Assembly (NCBI GenBank): GCA_936450465.1
Contig: OW388304.1
Coordinates: forward strand, 7,632,700-7,696,699
Direction of reading: 5' to 3'
DNA length: 64,000 nt
Origin: Gibbula magus
Taxonomy: Eukaryota; Mollusca; Gastropoda; Trochida; Trochidae
Shown here: piece by piece, positions 36,201-45,382 of the stretch
How positions within the stretch are numbered: the stretch's first letter is position 1
How the letters are laid out: every line of letters begins with the position of its first letter
Program-made: the position numbers and the translations under genes
The notes under the pieces: generated by a model
The model's database searches: none
Seen by the model: the letters and a program-made list of their open reading frames with translations, nothing else
What the model was told of the DNA's origin: nothing

Positions 36201-39200
36201 GGGCATCACATCTTTATGGACAACTACTATTCGTCCACAAATCTGTACATAAATTTGTGGGAGCGGGGAATAGGTGCCACGGGGACGTTGAGAGCCAATC
36301 GAAAGGGACTTCCTGATTCAGTCAAGAAACCTAAAAAGAAAGCCAAGCAAGGGGACATGACAGTTTCTCACAACCATGGCCTACTCGTTCTTCGCTACGA
36401 AGATAGAAAATCAGTGCTTCTCATGTCAACTGTTGAAGATACACAACTTGAACAAACAGGGAAGAAGAACCGGGCAACAGGGGAACCAGTTCTCAAGCCG
36501 CGCATTGTAACAACGTACAACAAGTACATGGGAGGTGTTGATCGGGCCGACCAGATGTTGTCGTACACGCGACTTGAATTTGTATTCAACGCCCGTATAT
36601 AGGCCGTATTCGCCATGTAGATGCGGTATCTTTTGTAAAAACGGTACCGGAATCGCCGCCTGTAAATTCCGCCAGCAGAGCTAGTTAGTGCCTAAGCTCA
36701 AACTACTGCTGCGAGCTGCGAGCCTGTAAATTCCGCCACAGGGGCTAAAAATGGTAAAATATATATACGCAACGTAAGGGTTAAGGTATACTAGTTTACA
36801 CCTACATTGCACATCAATCAATTAGACATGTTCGCTCCTCAAATTTATAGAATTAAACTTTTTTTCTAACTTATATTTTTTAAAAGATCAAAGTATATGA
36901 TTGAAAAATCAGCATTAAAAAATAGGGGGTAGTGTGGGTTTTTTCGAGATATGACGCCTGAAAGATAGTGGGGTGAAGTACAATTTTAACATGGGAGTTT
37001 ATGGGAAAATGAGAAAAAAACTGCTAAAAACTTTAAAATACTACATTTCTAGTATTAAACTTTTTTTCCTTTTTTGATATGTTACAAAGTTCATTTTACC
37101 CTACCGAAATTGATGAAAAAAATATGGTAGTGTGAGTTTTTTTAAGCTTTGACACAAAATGTACCTGAAAAACCCCCCTTTTTAGTCAAATTTAGGCCAT
37201 TTATGCTGTTTAAGCACTTTTTAGAGGTTCTAAAGTCACATTTTCTTTATTTCATATGTTTTTTAAAAGTATGTAGATGATGTCGAATTTCATGAAGTAA
37301 ATAAAGATGAGAAAAAATCTTTTGAAGTTCAACCGGAAGGAGCGGACATCCTTAAGTGGATAAAAATAAGGGCGATATGATGTTCCCAAGTTTCAAAACT
37401 GGAGATTACATTTTCTGACAAGAAATATAGGTGTAATTCAACACAGATCACGTGGGAAGATATGACTTGAGTAGCCTGTCAGAGGAGAATGACAGATTTC
37501 AGCAAGTTATGGTTTGGAGAGTCAAATATTTGTCAAAGGGATTCACACATTGTAATGGGGAAAATTGTTCAAAGATTGGGGGACAGGATTCAAACTCATG
37601 AACAATGATCCTCTTGAGCTATCCTTACCTTGGTATTTTATATAATCATTCCACCTTTCTCACCTTCAGTATGCATTGCCGTACCTGAGGAAGACTGCAG
37701 GAAACATCATCAACGACTCTAGTCTTGTGGGACAGATCGGGCAGACAGGAGCTGTTACTTATGTTGCAACCAAGGTACAGTGGTATTAGAAGTTGGCTTA
37801 TAGGTGCTACAATAGTCATAAGCCAATGGTGATAAGTATTTATATTTATATTATTTATATGTTTATATGTATTTATAACAACTGAGTGCATTGAGAGCTT
37901 TGATAATCTCCGTCTACGATATTACATGATTAACTGAACTGATAACCATTCACCTTCACAAGATAACGAACTGGTTACTTTTCAAGCCTTTGGTACACTG
38001 GTGTATAGAGTTAATGGATCCAGACATTTGAAGGGATCTTCGCTTATTCAAAATGGTAGGGTATTCACCTGGGGTTCCATGAAATTTGCATGCAAACAAC
38101 TTCAACAGGGGGAGTTCAAACCTCCTGAATCCCTTCTCTGGATCTTCCTCTGTACATTGTGTGATTTTACAGGGAGGGATCTCAGCAATGAGTCGGGCAC
38201 TAGCAATAGACGAGGCAAAATACAATGTTCGAGTCAATACGTAAGTGAACATCCTCATTTGAACTGATCAAAGATTAAAATTGTTAATGTAAAACAACCA
38301 TAGATTATCTCTACTTTTAATCAATTTGGTCAAGGCCATACTAGACCTTTCAAAGACTTAGATATGTCCTTTCATATGAGGGAAAAACAGAAATATATAT
38401 ACTTAGATGAGCTCTTTTGTCCTATTGTAGTTCTAGGACTTCATTTTGTCTTTACATAAAAAATGTGTTCTAATATTACCATGACATTAAGTTTGATATC
38501 TAAACAGTCTGTATCTCCTCAGGGCATTTTATACATTCCAGTGTAGGAGAGTGCAGCTATTGCTTGAGGCTGATGTGGCACAACAGAACCTAATGCTAAG
38601 TTGATGTTAGTGCCATTTCAAATATAACACCAAGGTCACCTAAGGGAACTAAATAGCTTTAGGTTTTGTAATGGAACCTTCAGTCAATAGAGGTTATATA
38701 GCTACACTGATGAAACTGATGCAATGTCTTCTGTACAGGATCTCCCCTGGTAACGTGTGGACACCGATGTGGGAGAACGGTGCCAAGATGGAGGCAGATC
38801 CGGAGGCTTGTGTGAAGGCAGGAGAAAATGCACAGGTGAACGAACATACACAATATTGTAACCATCATTCTTGATAATTCATAGCTTAAAGGCACTATTG
38901 CATGTTTTTTATGGGTATATTGTTTTTCACCTGTCCGTCTGTCTGTCTGTCCGTCTGTCCGTCTGTCCGTCTGTGTGTTTGTCCACAAAAACTTTAACCT
39001 TGGCCATAACTTTAGATTGCTCAGAGCTACACCCTTCATACTTGGCATGTGTATGCCTCGTGATGAAACCTTTCAGATGAGGTCATCATATTTGACCTTG
39101 TGACCTTGACCTTGCCGCAGTGGACAATATTCAGAAAACTTTCACCTTGGCCATAACTTTAGATTGCTAAGAGCTACAGCCTTCATTCTTGGCATGTGCA

Positions 39201-40132
39201 TACCTTGTGATGAGACCTTTCAGATGAGGTCATCATATTTGACCTTGTGACCTTGACCTTGACGAAGTGGAAAATATTTAGAAAACGTTAACCTTGGCCA
39301 TAACTTTGGATTGCTCAGAGCTACGGCTTTCATACTTGGCATGTGCATACCTTGTGATAAGACCTTTCAGATGAGGTCATCATATTTGACCTTGTGACCT
39401 TGACCTTGCCGCAGTGGGCAATATTCAGAAAACTTTAACCTTGGCCATAACTTTGCTACATCCGGGGGCATCCGTGTTTAACAAACACATCTTGTTTTCC
39501 ATGTTTAGCTCATCAGGCCTGAAAGGCCAGATTGGCTAATGGTATGTGCTGTTGTTCGCCGAGTGTCATCCGTAAACTTTTCACATTTTCAACTTCTCCA
39601 GAAGAACCGCTACACCCTCAAAGCTGAATTGTTTTGTACTGAGTACATTTTATAGCTACAAACTAATGTTTGCTTCATTGAAACATGTTTCTCATTTGTG
39701 TTTTGAAATCAAAGGTGTGCATGCTCGTGCCTTTAAATTACAATGTGTGAGCCATCCTTTAATATTACTTTAACTTCATTTTATTGAATGAACCTCCTAT
39801 CACCCAGTTGGTACTAACTGAATTAGCATGTAGTACCTGTCAAGGCCTGTTTGTCTAATAGTCATAAATTTTTATGACCTTTGGCTTATATTATGGATGA
39901 ACTACTCTAGACTATACAGCATGCAAAAGGCTTATCTACAGAGCCAATATCACAAATTATTTGTCCACAGCTGTTAGGACGATACGGCACTATAGAAGAG
40001 TGTGGACAAGCCTGTCTGTATCTCGCTGCTGAAGGAACATTCTGTACAGGAATAGACCTAAATCTCTCTGGAGGGGCGGAGCTTAACTATGGATACAAGA
40101 ATATGCAGGGTCGTAAGGGAATTTACGAGTGA
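27120..40132 (+). CDS. HSD17B14-like short-chain dehydrogenase, nine exons
   Basis: Exons 27120-27213, 30994-31032, 31615-31712, 31940-32006, 32282-32373, 37670-37774, 38173-38240, 38739-38835 and 39971-40132 join in phase to 822 bp, 273 residues (human HSD17B14 is about 270). All introns have GT/AG ends. The protein has the SDR cofactor motif TGGSKGIG (17-24), NNAG (95-98) and the active-site set Ser148, Tyr161 and Lys165 in [19 protein letters not shown]. It also has the family's [13 protein letters not shown] after strand 6 and a C-terminal [18 protein letters not shown]. Vertebrate HSD17B14 is a cytosolic dehydrogenase reported to act on 17beta-hydroxysteroids and on L-fucose; the mollusc substrate is unknown. 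After the second strand it reads CSRG (41-44) where the human enzyme has CDKD, which may affect NAD/NADP choice. The start ATG has a purine at -3 (AACAATGG context). Confidence 0.93.
27402..27889. mobile_element. Mariner-like MITE in intron 1
   Basis: A 488-bp element with inverted ends CAGTGCCGTACCATAAGTT and the complement of AACTTATGGCTTGGCACTG, flanked by TA (27400-27401 and 27890-27891). A second inverted segment follows the ends (AGTCCAGGG near 27450 and TCCTGGACT near 27808). TA duplication and a CAGTGCC start are typical of Tc1/mariner elements. The open frame at 27250-27438 partly overlaps it and is not a gene. Confidence 0.75.
28531..28706. mobile_element. Foldback/MITE hairpin in intron 1
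   Basis: The outer inverted pair is ACATATATTGTTTAAACAC (28534-28552) and GTGTTTAACAATATATTTTG (28684-28703). Inside is a 26-bp inner stem, CATCCTGGAAACCAGGG and following (28557-28582), paired with 28616-28641. The loop carries TACGTAACGTTTC. It is probably a short non-autonomous DNA element. Confidence 0.65.
28764..29134 (+). repeat. Dispersed repeat family D, copy 1 (intron 1)
   Basis: Starts GGGTTCTATCTGGGTATTTT and ends near AACCAAGATGGC. Phrases such as TTGAAAGATATTAATGAAGG, GACAAGCGCACATT and TTGTTTATCAGTTT recur in the copy at 44857-45247 and partly at 31250-31490. The best-preserved copy suggests a TA-flanked element with GGGTTCTRTC termini. Confidence 0.7.
29733..29826 (+). repeat. 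ACTGGGCCAATACGRG minisatellite, five units
   Basis: Five tandem ~20-bp units ACTGGGCCAATACGAGACAA with small variants. It lies in intron 1 of the dehydrogenase gene. Confidence 0.9.
30733..30885. repeat. Dispersed repeat with GGATCCG ends (intron 1)
   Basis: GCAGATCCAGAGGGGGCTTC at the left and TCTGGATCCGCTGTC at the right look like the inverted ends of a short element. Similar phrases (AGGGGGAGTTCAAACCTCC near 38108, GGGGGAGAGTTCGAACCCC near 63702) occur elsewhere in the window. Confidence 0.45.
30994..31032 (+). CDS. HSD17B14-like exon 2
   Basis: Encodes residues 32-44 ([13 protein letters not shown]) plus one base, which is the second Rossmann strand. The donor is GTGAGT. At 39 bp it is the shortest exon. 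Confidence 0.9.
31250..31490 (+). repeat. Dispersed repeat family D, partial copy 2 (intron 2)
   Basis: Matches the right half of the copies at 28764 and 44857: AACAATGAGTAGTGAAGCCA, then TTCATCGGGGCTGAGAG, CATAACAGCAAATTG and AACCAAGATGGCGGATGC. It lies just upstream of exon 3. Confidence 0.7.
31615..31712 (+). CDS. HSD17B14-like exon 3
   Basis: Encodes residues 45-77 ([15 protein letters not shown] and [11 protein letters not shown]), ending in phase 0. The CDVS motif is the usual adenine-pocket Asp of SDR enzymes. The acceptor is ATAACAG. Confidence 0.92.
31940..32006 (+). CDS. HSD17B14-like exon 4
   Basis: Encodes residues 78-99 plus one base, including [13 protein letters not shown] with the NNAG motif that stabilises the central sheet. 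The donor is GTAAGT. Confidence 0.93.
32282..32373 (+). CDS. HSD17B14-like exon 5
   Basis: Encodes residues 100-130, starting HPAF after the split His codon. It carries [17 protein letters not shown], which has the catalytic-tetrad Asn region. The following intron contains the piggyBac element. Confidence 0.92.
33120..33790 (+). repeat. ~157-bp tandem repeats inside the piggyBac element
   Basis: Two close copies (from about 33496 and 33652) share TGAACCGCAAGTCCGATTTT, then ACATCATTGTAAAGAG and GGGAAGAACT. Two more diverged copies lie upstream (about 33130 and 33300), sharing the TTCAATTCCATATAAAAT-type phrase. Confidence 0.75.
34190..35090. other. Untranslated/internal part of the piggyBac element
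   Basis: GC-rich sequence with short palindromes (GAGCATGGGAGTATGCTCCC near 34699, CTCGTTCTCAAAAGAGAAC near 34612). A pyrimidine/AG stretch ending TCATTTACAG at about 35080 could be the acceptor of a 5' leader intron, eleven bases before the transposase ATG. The short frames here are not protein-like. Confidence 0.4.
35091..36602 (+). pseudogene. piggyBac-type transposase, C-terminally truncated
   Basis: The 503-residue frame begins with a basic tract, then an acidic region ([20 protein letters not shown]) typical of PGBD proteins. The DDE_Tnp_1_7 domain spans about residues 150-490. The catalytic Asp triad is present: Asp298 in [12 protein letters not shown], Asp377 in [10 protein letters not shown] and Asp484 in [10 protein letters not shown]. 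Other family landmarks are [25 protein letters not shown] and TYNKYMGG. Right after DQMLSY the sequence becomes [11 protein letters not shown] and stops. Intact members continue for roughly 80-120 residues, including a C-terminal Cys-rich finger that binds the transposon end, so the copy is probably inactive through a deletion between here and the right terminus. The rest of the frame has no stops, which suggests recent loss. Confidence 0.88.
36785..37669. other. Rest of intron 5
   Basis: AT-rich. Two loosely related ~170-bp stretches (about 36860-37000 and 37030-37170) share TTAAACTTTTTTTC and GGTAGTGTGRGTTTTTT, probably an old duplication. No exon is seen. The acceptor CACCTTCAG closes the intron at 37669. 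Confidence 0.45.
37670..37774 (+). CDS. HSD17B14-like exon 6 (active site)
   Basis: Encodes residues 131-165 in phase 0 at both ends: [16 protein letters not shown], then [19 protein letters not shown]. It holds Ser148, Tyr161 and Lys165. The human enzyme reads NISS where this one reads NDSS. Confidence 0.94.
38173..38240 (+). CDS. HSD17B14-like exon 7
   Basis: Encodes residues 166-187 ([20 protein letters not shown]) and two bases of the next codon. The acceptor is TTTTACAG and the donor GTAAGT. Confidence 0.92.
38739..38835 (+). CDS. HSD17B14-like exon 8
   Basis: Completes the split Thr codon and encodes [16 protein letters not shown] and the substrate-loop helix to AGENAQ. The ISPGNVWTP segment is near-identical in type to vertebrate HSD17B14. 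Confidence 0.92.
38884..38985 (+). repeat. Solo MITE end and (GTCC/GTCT)n microsatellite in intron 8
   Basis: TTAAAGGCACTATTGCATG (from 38886) resembles the terminus of the family B MITEs (TTAA then AGGCACTGTAGCACG). No matching right end is found. It is followed by GTCCGTCTGTCTGTC-type repeats (about 38932-38985), which lead into the larger tandem repeat. Confidence 0.6.
38990..39470 (+). repeat. ~148-bp tandem repeat, three units (intron 8)
   Basis: Three units share AACCTTGGCCATAACTTT, then GATTGCTCAGAGCTAC, CTTGGCATGTG, CTTTCAGATGAGGTC and TTGACCTTGTGACCTTGACC. It lies after a GTCC/GTCT microsatellite, in the same arrangement as the repeat at 15195-15957, which is preceded by no such tract but ends in one. 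I recall this as a common molluscan dispersed repeat. Confidence 0.85.
39971..40132 (+). CDS. HSD17B14-like exon 9 (C terminus)
   Basis: Encodes the last 53 residues, [19 protein letters not shown], then [18 protein letters not shown], and ends GIYE before TGA at 40130-40132. The acceptor is TCCACAG. Confidence 0.93.
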   Translation: MLGRYGTIEECGQACLYLAAEGTFCTGIDLNLSGGAELNYGYKNMQGRKGIYE

Positions 40133-40184
40133 TTTCATTGGTTAATACTGTTGTATCCCCTATCTGTGATTGGTTAAAATTTGC

Positions 40185-40190
40185 AATAAA
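40185..40190 (+). terminator. Likely polyadenylation signal of the HSD17B14-like gene
   Basis: AATAAA lies 53 bp after the stop codon, in GCAATAAATAT. Its proximity makes it the best candidate, but cleavage was not observed. Confidence 0.5.
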
Positions 40191-42280
40191 TATATTAAGG
40201 TATATCAAGGGTATTTAAAATGAATCCATTGGTTAATGTAATGTTGTTGTATCCTTGGAGGTCTTGAAAGAAAGAGATGAGTGAGTTGAGAATGAAAAAA
40301 CAGGAATGAAGTTGGTCCTTACACCAGGGTAATAATGTGAATGTGATTTGAGCATGCCCCTACATGGCGTGGAGTTCAGCGCGGTGTAAGTGTCATCATT
40401 CAAAACGCAGTTTCTTATGTCATAATAATTGATTTTATTGTCTTAATAATTTGCTTTCTTGTGTGATTGCTTGATGCATGAAATAGCAAAATATACAAAC
40501 GTGTACATTGTATTTGCCCTTTGACTGTTTTTTTGTAAAATAGAAAAAAGTGGAGATGTAATGACATGTGGTGTTATCATAGGTTGATTCTGTTATCTTC
40601 TACTCTGTGATTGATTGATTTCATTGAATAGCAAGAATAACAAGTTAATTTAGTATTTAAAACAGTTTATGTTTTGAGGCAGTTTTTCAGTATTTTCCTT
40701 TTATTATTGTAATTGGTATGTTCATTATTGTAGATTCTAATCAATATTTATATGATTTTAACTTTTGAATTGGATGTTTACTGCAATCAATCTTGGTTAT
40801 GTTTTCAATGAGAAATTTATCAAATAGTTTAGCTTTGAAATGAAAATGTTCACTTTGACATCTTTAAAAATGAAAAACATTGGAGAAGATTGTCCATATT
40901 TTTTATGAAGATATTTTCATCAAATGTTTTCTTTTTGATTACATTACATCATTTGCTTTCTCTTGCCAATATTTCATTTTAGAAACTGTATCATGACAAT
41001 CAAAATATGTTCAAAATAAAGGTTGACACTTCTATTCAACTATTGGTTTTAGAATTGATTATGTCTCTTATTATTCTATTTTTTCTGTTTCCATATGGCA
41101 ACGATTTTGACATTGTCATTTTGAAAGGTAGGGTTTGTTTCCAGAGCAAAACTCAAACAGTACATTCTCAATCCTCACCAAATTTGGTACCTACCCATTT
41201 AACTCATGGAGGTTTGAACTAGTTTACTGTTTCCATGGCAACAATTTGTGCTTTGTCTTTTGAAGGGTGATAATTCCTACCAAAAATTAATTGTTTGCGG
41301 TTTCTTGTGAATGTGAATTGGGGAAAGGGGGAGACATCTGTTTTTATGAGTAAAATACCTTCTTGTGTTCACCCTGATTATCTTACATACAATATGGGAT
41401 GGGGTGGAGTGGGGCGGGGCATAGAGTAATGTTAAGCTCTGACAATCAAGATCAAGAGGTCATTTATTCTAATTGTAACAGAGCTCGGTAACTTTGTCTG
41501 TTAGCCATAGAGAACTGTAGGATTTGGGTGCAATGTTATGCTTCATTGAACTTCATTGCAGCACCATGCAGCCATGGCCGATATTTGCTGAGCTTTCACC
41601 ACAATGCTTATAGCGTACACAGTCGCCTTGTCCTTGTAATAGTACCAGCATCACACTGGCTTGAAGGTGAACTACTCTTAAACATGATGTAGAACCTCAA
41701 GTAACCACGGAGGTCATTCTACAGGGTGTTGATGTTGTTTATTTTATTATCTATCTAAGATAAGACTTGAATATGGAAACAATGAGTAAGGTATCAAGAC
41801 TGTATCTTTCTCTTCATGACATGTCTTATTTTTTCTTCACATTGACTTTGGAAGTATACTTTATTGTTCAAACATTGTTGAATCAAACATGACGTTTTTT
41901 CTCTACCGTGATACATGGTTATTCAACAAGAAATCAACAGAGCTCAAACCTGTAAGTGCATTATGCTTTGCTGATTGTATGTGTCTGTAGCTTTTTGAAC
42001 TACAACAGCGTTCATTATTAATGATAGCAAATTCAATGCAGACTGTTATAAATGTTAATGTTATTTTTGTTACCACAATAAATTATCTTTGGGATGAGAA
42101 CTGTTTTATTTTACTTCCTAAGACCTTACCCTGTATGTATAACTGAAAGCAGAGCGGATCTATCACTCCATGATGACAACAGCCTACATCAACAACAACA
42201 AATACTGTCTCATACGTGTTGAGTGTAGTATCATAGTTGGAGTACACTTGTTTTCATCAATGATCAACTTTCCTATACAG
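40191..42280. other. Intergenic, no gene seen
   Basis: AT-rich with no supported exon. A G-rich patch (GGGATGGGGTGGAGTGGGGC) is at about 41396-41416. A region around 41560-41690 has repeat-like CTTTCACCACAATGC wording, similar to the SINE-like piece at 59045. Confidence 0.5.
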
Positions 42281-42548
42281 GGTATCACAGGACCTCCAAC
42301 AAATGCTTTTGGTGCGAGAAGCTAGGGGCAGATAACTCCAAACAGCTATCCTTTCGTCTGTGTCAGTGGATTTCAAGACAGCGACCATTTAAAATTATGA
42401 GGTGATTGGTCGGCTATTTGACTGGGCTTTGTCTGTGCTAAACTGGTACAGAACACGCTCCTATACGGGGCGTCCTCAGACCTTGTGACGAGGAACTTTT
42501 AGAACCAGTTCATATTCTGAACTATTTTGCAGATTTAATTCCTCTGAC
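42281..42548 (+). repeat. Dispersed repeat family E, uninterrupted copy
   Basis: Aligns with 51170-51803 once the MITE there is removed. Shared phrases include AGCTAGGGGCAGAT, AACAGCTATYCTTTCGTC, TAAACTGGTA then AGAACACGC, and TCCTCAGACCTTGTG. It contains the intact TTAA (42389-42392) at the site where the other copy carries a MITE. Confidence 0.85.
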
Positions 42549-42880
42549 TGCTGATTTCCTAGCATGAAAACCAGTGAAGAAAATACTGCAAGGCTTAGAT
42601 CCGCCAGTTATGGAGTTATTGAAGTTGCCAATGGTGATGAACAGGGACAGAAGCCAGGATTTTATGTTAGAAGGCTTGTACTTCTGATTTCTACAGGTCC
42701 ATGGAGCTGAGTCTCTTTAGGGCCACATACATATATATAATAAAAATTATGTAGAACACAAGATAATTTGATTAACTGTTATGACGACAGTTTTACTAAT
42801 GTCATCCGATTTACCTACACGTGTACATTAAATAATAAGATTTCCCATACATATACATGTTAAATGTTTTCACAACTATG

Positions 42881-42882
<2 letters not shown>

Positions 42883-42933
<51 letters not shown>
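42883..42933. repeat. (TA)n microsatellite
   Basis: About 25 TA dinucleotides, preceded by TATGTATG. The length is likely variable. Confidence 0.95.
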
Positions 42934-42935
<2 letters not shown>

Positions 42936-43568
42936 TATCTACAAAAGTTATTTATTCTAGATTAAATTAACATATAACTCAATGGAAATGCTGTCACTGT
43001 CCACATACTTTTTTCATGATGACTGTACCCAGGTATATTTTGCTTTGATCATGATTCATTTATGAATTTAATAAAATGCATTGAAGTTGGATAAAATGCA
43101 TCTGACAATTTGTTTTCTGTCCTATGTCATACTATTTTTTCAAAGCAACACAATGTATTTGTTCAATAAATGTATCAATCAATATTTCCCAAGAACCAAC
43201 ATTTTATTTTTATCCTTTGCTTGTCTAAATTTGAAGCGTTCATAAAATGCCCACCAAGCACCTGTTTCTGGTCCAGGGGAGGTCACTCTTATTGTCTCTC
43301 ATCAACTTGCTAAGAAAATGTCAACAAAAAAACGTCATGATCTGTAAACAAATGCAAATTGGAGTAGTGTCAGTGACCACGAATATACAAAGGTAATTAT
43401 TTACTGTTTGCAATCTAAATGAGAAACTAATTCTAATGATGAAGCAAGTCTTGATAAATCCGTTCGATTAATTTTTTGTTCACTAGCTGTTTTAACGAGT
43501 GCATATGGATTTTGCTTGATTGTTTTCTTGATTATTGATTTAATGTGAAAAAACTGCTTATGAAATTA

Positions 43569-44057
43569 CAGCACCGTGGCAAAAGTGTTGCAAGAATCGC
43601 CGTTTTCCTATAAGGGTTCATGTTATTTTAGTGTAGCATAAATAACTTTCATGATCGTGACAGTGAGCGAAAACATATAAAATTCAACATGATTGTTTAA
43701 CTAACACCTTGAGATTTTGTTTATAATTTTCCAATTCATTAATTTTGAGCATTGTTTTGGAAAACGGCAAAAATATGACTGGGTATTTCTACAGTAACGT
43801 CACTTCACGCCACCAATATCTAAAGATCTGAAAAAATGGACATACCTCAGTAATAATTTAGCCGTTTTTTTAATTAACGTTGTATCCAAAAGCAGAAATT
43901 AAAAAAAATTTGCGGAGTAGATTTCCTGTTTCCATGCAAATTTACAGTGAAATATTTTGAAAATTGAGATAATTAAAATTATCTATGCTACACTGAAATA
44001 ACATGGGACCTTATGGGAAAAGGTCGATTCTTGCAAAACTTTTGGCACACTGTGCTG
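43569..44057. mobile_element. Mariner-like MITE with ~78-bp inverted ends
   Basis: A 489-bp element with ends CAGCACCGTGGCAAAAGTG and the complement of CTTTTGGCACACTGTGCTG. The inverted similarity runs about 78 bp inward (GTTCATGTTATTTTAGTGTA at the left, TACACTGAAATAACATGG at the right). It is flanked by TA at 43567-43568 and 44058-44059. Tc1/mariner affiliation is inferred from TA and the GGCAAAAGT-type terminus. There is no coding capacity. Confidence 0.85.
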
Positions 44058-44856
44058 TATAGTTCAGATAATCTAAACATTGGTTTATGTGCGATGACTG
44101 CACTGGACTAAGTGCTGTACAGTAGATTTACATATAAGGGATGTGCATGAAAATTTGTAGAAAAATAATTTTATTAAATTATAGGCCTTATTCTGTATCT
44201 TAGTTTCAAATGTCAATTATGTCGATATTTTCATTTCATTGTCAAAGAACATAAAAGAAAAGAGCTAGCCTAACTATGACCCCTTTAGATCAACGTCTCA
44301 AGAAGTCTCTCAGGTTTTCCTGGAGAAAATAAAACAGTCAAACAAACAAACAGACAACCATGCAGTAATCCTTTACAAACAGTTCCAGTGAACCAGCTTT
44401 GTATTCATCCAAGAAATATTGACAGCTGACAAAGTTACAACAAAACACCGAGGTAGGTTCCCTACTAGATTTCATATAAAAGGCGAGCAACTATATTTTG
44501 ATATAAAAGTGTTTCTTGGACACTGGTACATCACTTGGGAGCAAGATCTTATATACTTAGTGTAACAAATTGTTTTTGAATGATACACCTCACATTATTG
44601 CTAAACAAATCATTCATTTGTCCATGAAAAATGTGTGTCTGTAAAAAAGTGTGTTTCTTTTTCCACTGTCATTTTAGTCGCTGTATGGGTAGTTTTCAAC
44701 ACAACAATATATCAAAACACAAAATTCCATCATCTCATGCCAAAACATTTCATTGGCTATTTTCTTCAGAACAAGACTCAAATGTCGATAATTTGAGTAT
44801 CTATCTTCCTGACGAGTCCTGGATGACATGTGAAATCGGAACATTAAAAGGAGCTA

Positions 44857-45247
44857 GGGTTCTATCAGGGTGTTTTTTGTAGAAACGAAATTCGAGAGGA
44901 TATTCCTGTTTACACATATATATGTTATTAATACATGATTAAAACACAGTGAAATTGAAAGATACTAATGAAGGTAACATTTTGATGACTTTATATTTCA
45001 CAACTTGATAAACACAAGCGCACATTTGTTGAAAAATAAAACAATGAGTCCTGAAACCATTCATCGGCGCTGCGAGTCAGGAAAACTACGCTACAGCGTA
45101 ACAACAACTTGTTTATTAGTTTTTTACATGTTATGTGTTACTTTGTGAATACTCTATCAATGTATGTCTTTAGTTATCAAAATTGGGTACAATATAGTGT
45201 GTTTTCATTTCACGTAATGGAAAATATCCAATATGGCGACAGAACCC
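44857..45247 (+). repeat. Family D, best-preserved copy: TA-flanked MITE
   Basis: A 391-bp element starting GGGTTCTATCAGGG and ending GGCGACAGAACCC, so GGGTTCTRTC is inverted at the ends, with TA on both sides (44855-44856, 45248-45249). Related copies are at 28764-29134 and 31250-31490. The right end includes AATATGGCGAC, echoed as AAGATGGCGGA in the others. Confidence 0.8.
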
Positions 45248-45382
45248 TACCTGCATGACAGATTTTGATCTTGTCAGGGTCTCTGCATCCTCGATAATCC
45301 AGCGCTATTGTTCAGATAAATCTACACTTATCGAGGGCTGGGGTCTCTGCAACTTACCTACACAAGAGAATATATTGTTATG

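Larger units (their letters stand above)
32588..36780 (+). mobile_element. piggyBac-like element in intron 5
   Basis: A 4193-bp element with inverted ends CCCTTAACATGCG at the left and CGCAACGTAAGGG at the right. It is flanked by TTAA duplications at 32584-32587 and 36781-36784. It contains a transposase gene in the same direction as the host gene, truncated at its C terminus. The left subterminal region contains AATTAGCACCTAAGTGTC, echoed near the right end by AGTTAGTGCCTAAGCTC. Excision and insertion at TTAA without footprints is the family's behaviour; this copy lacks part of its enzyme. Confidence 0.9.
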
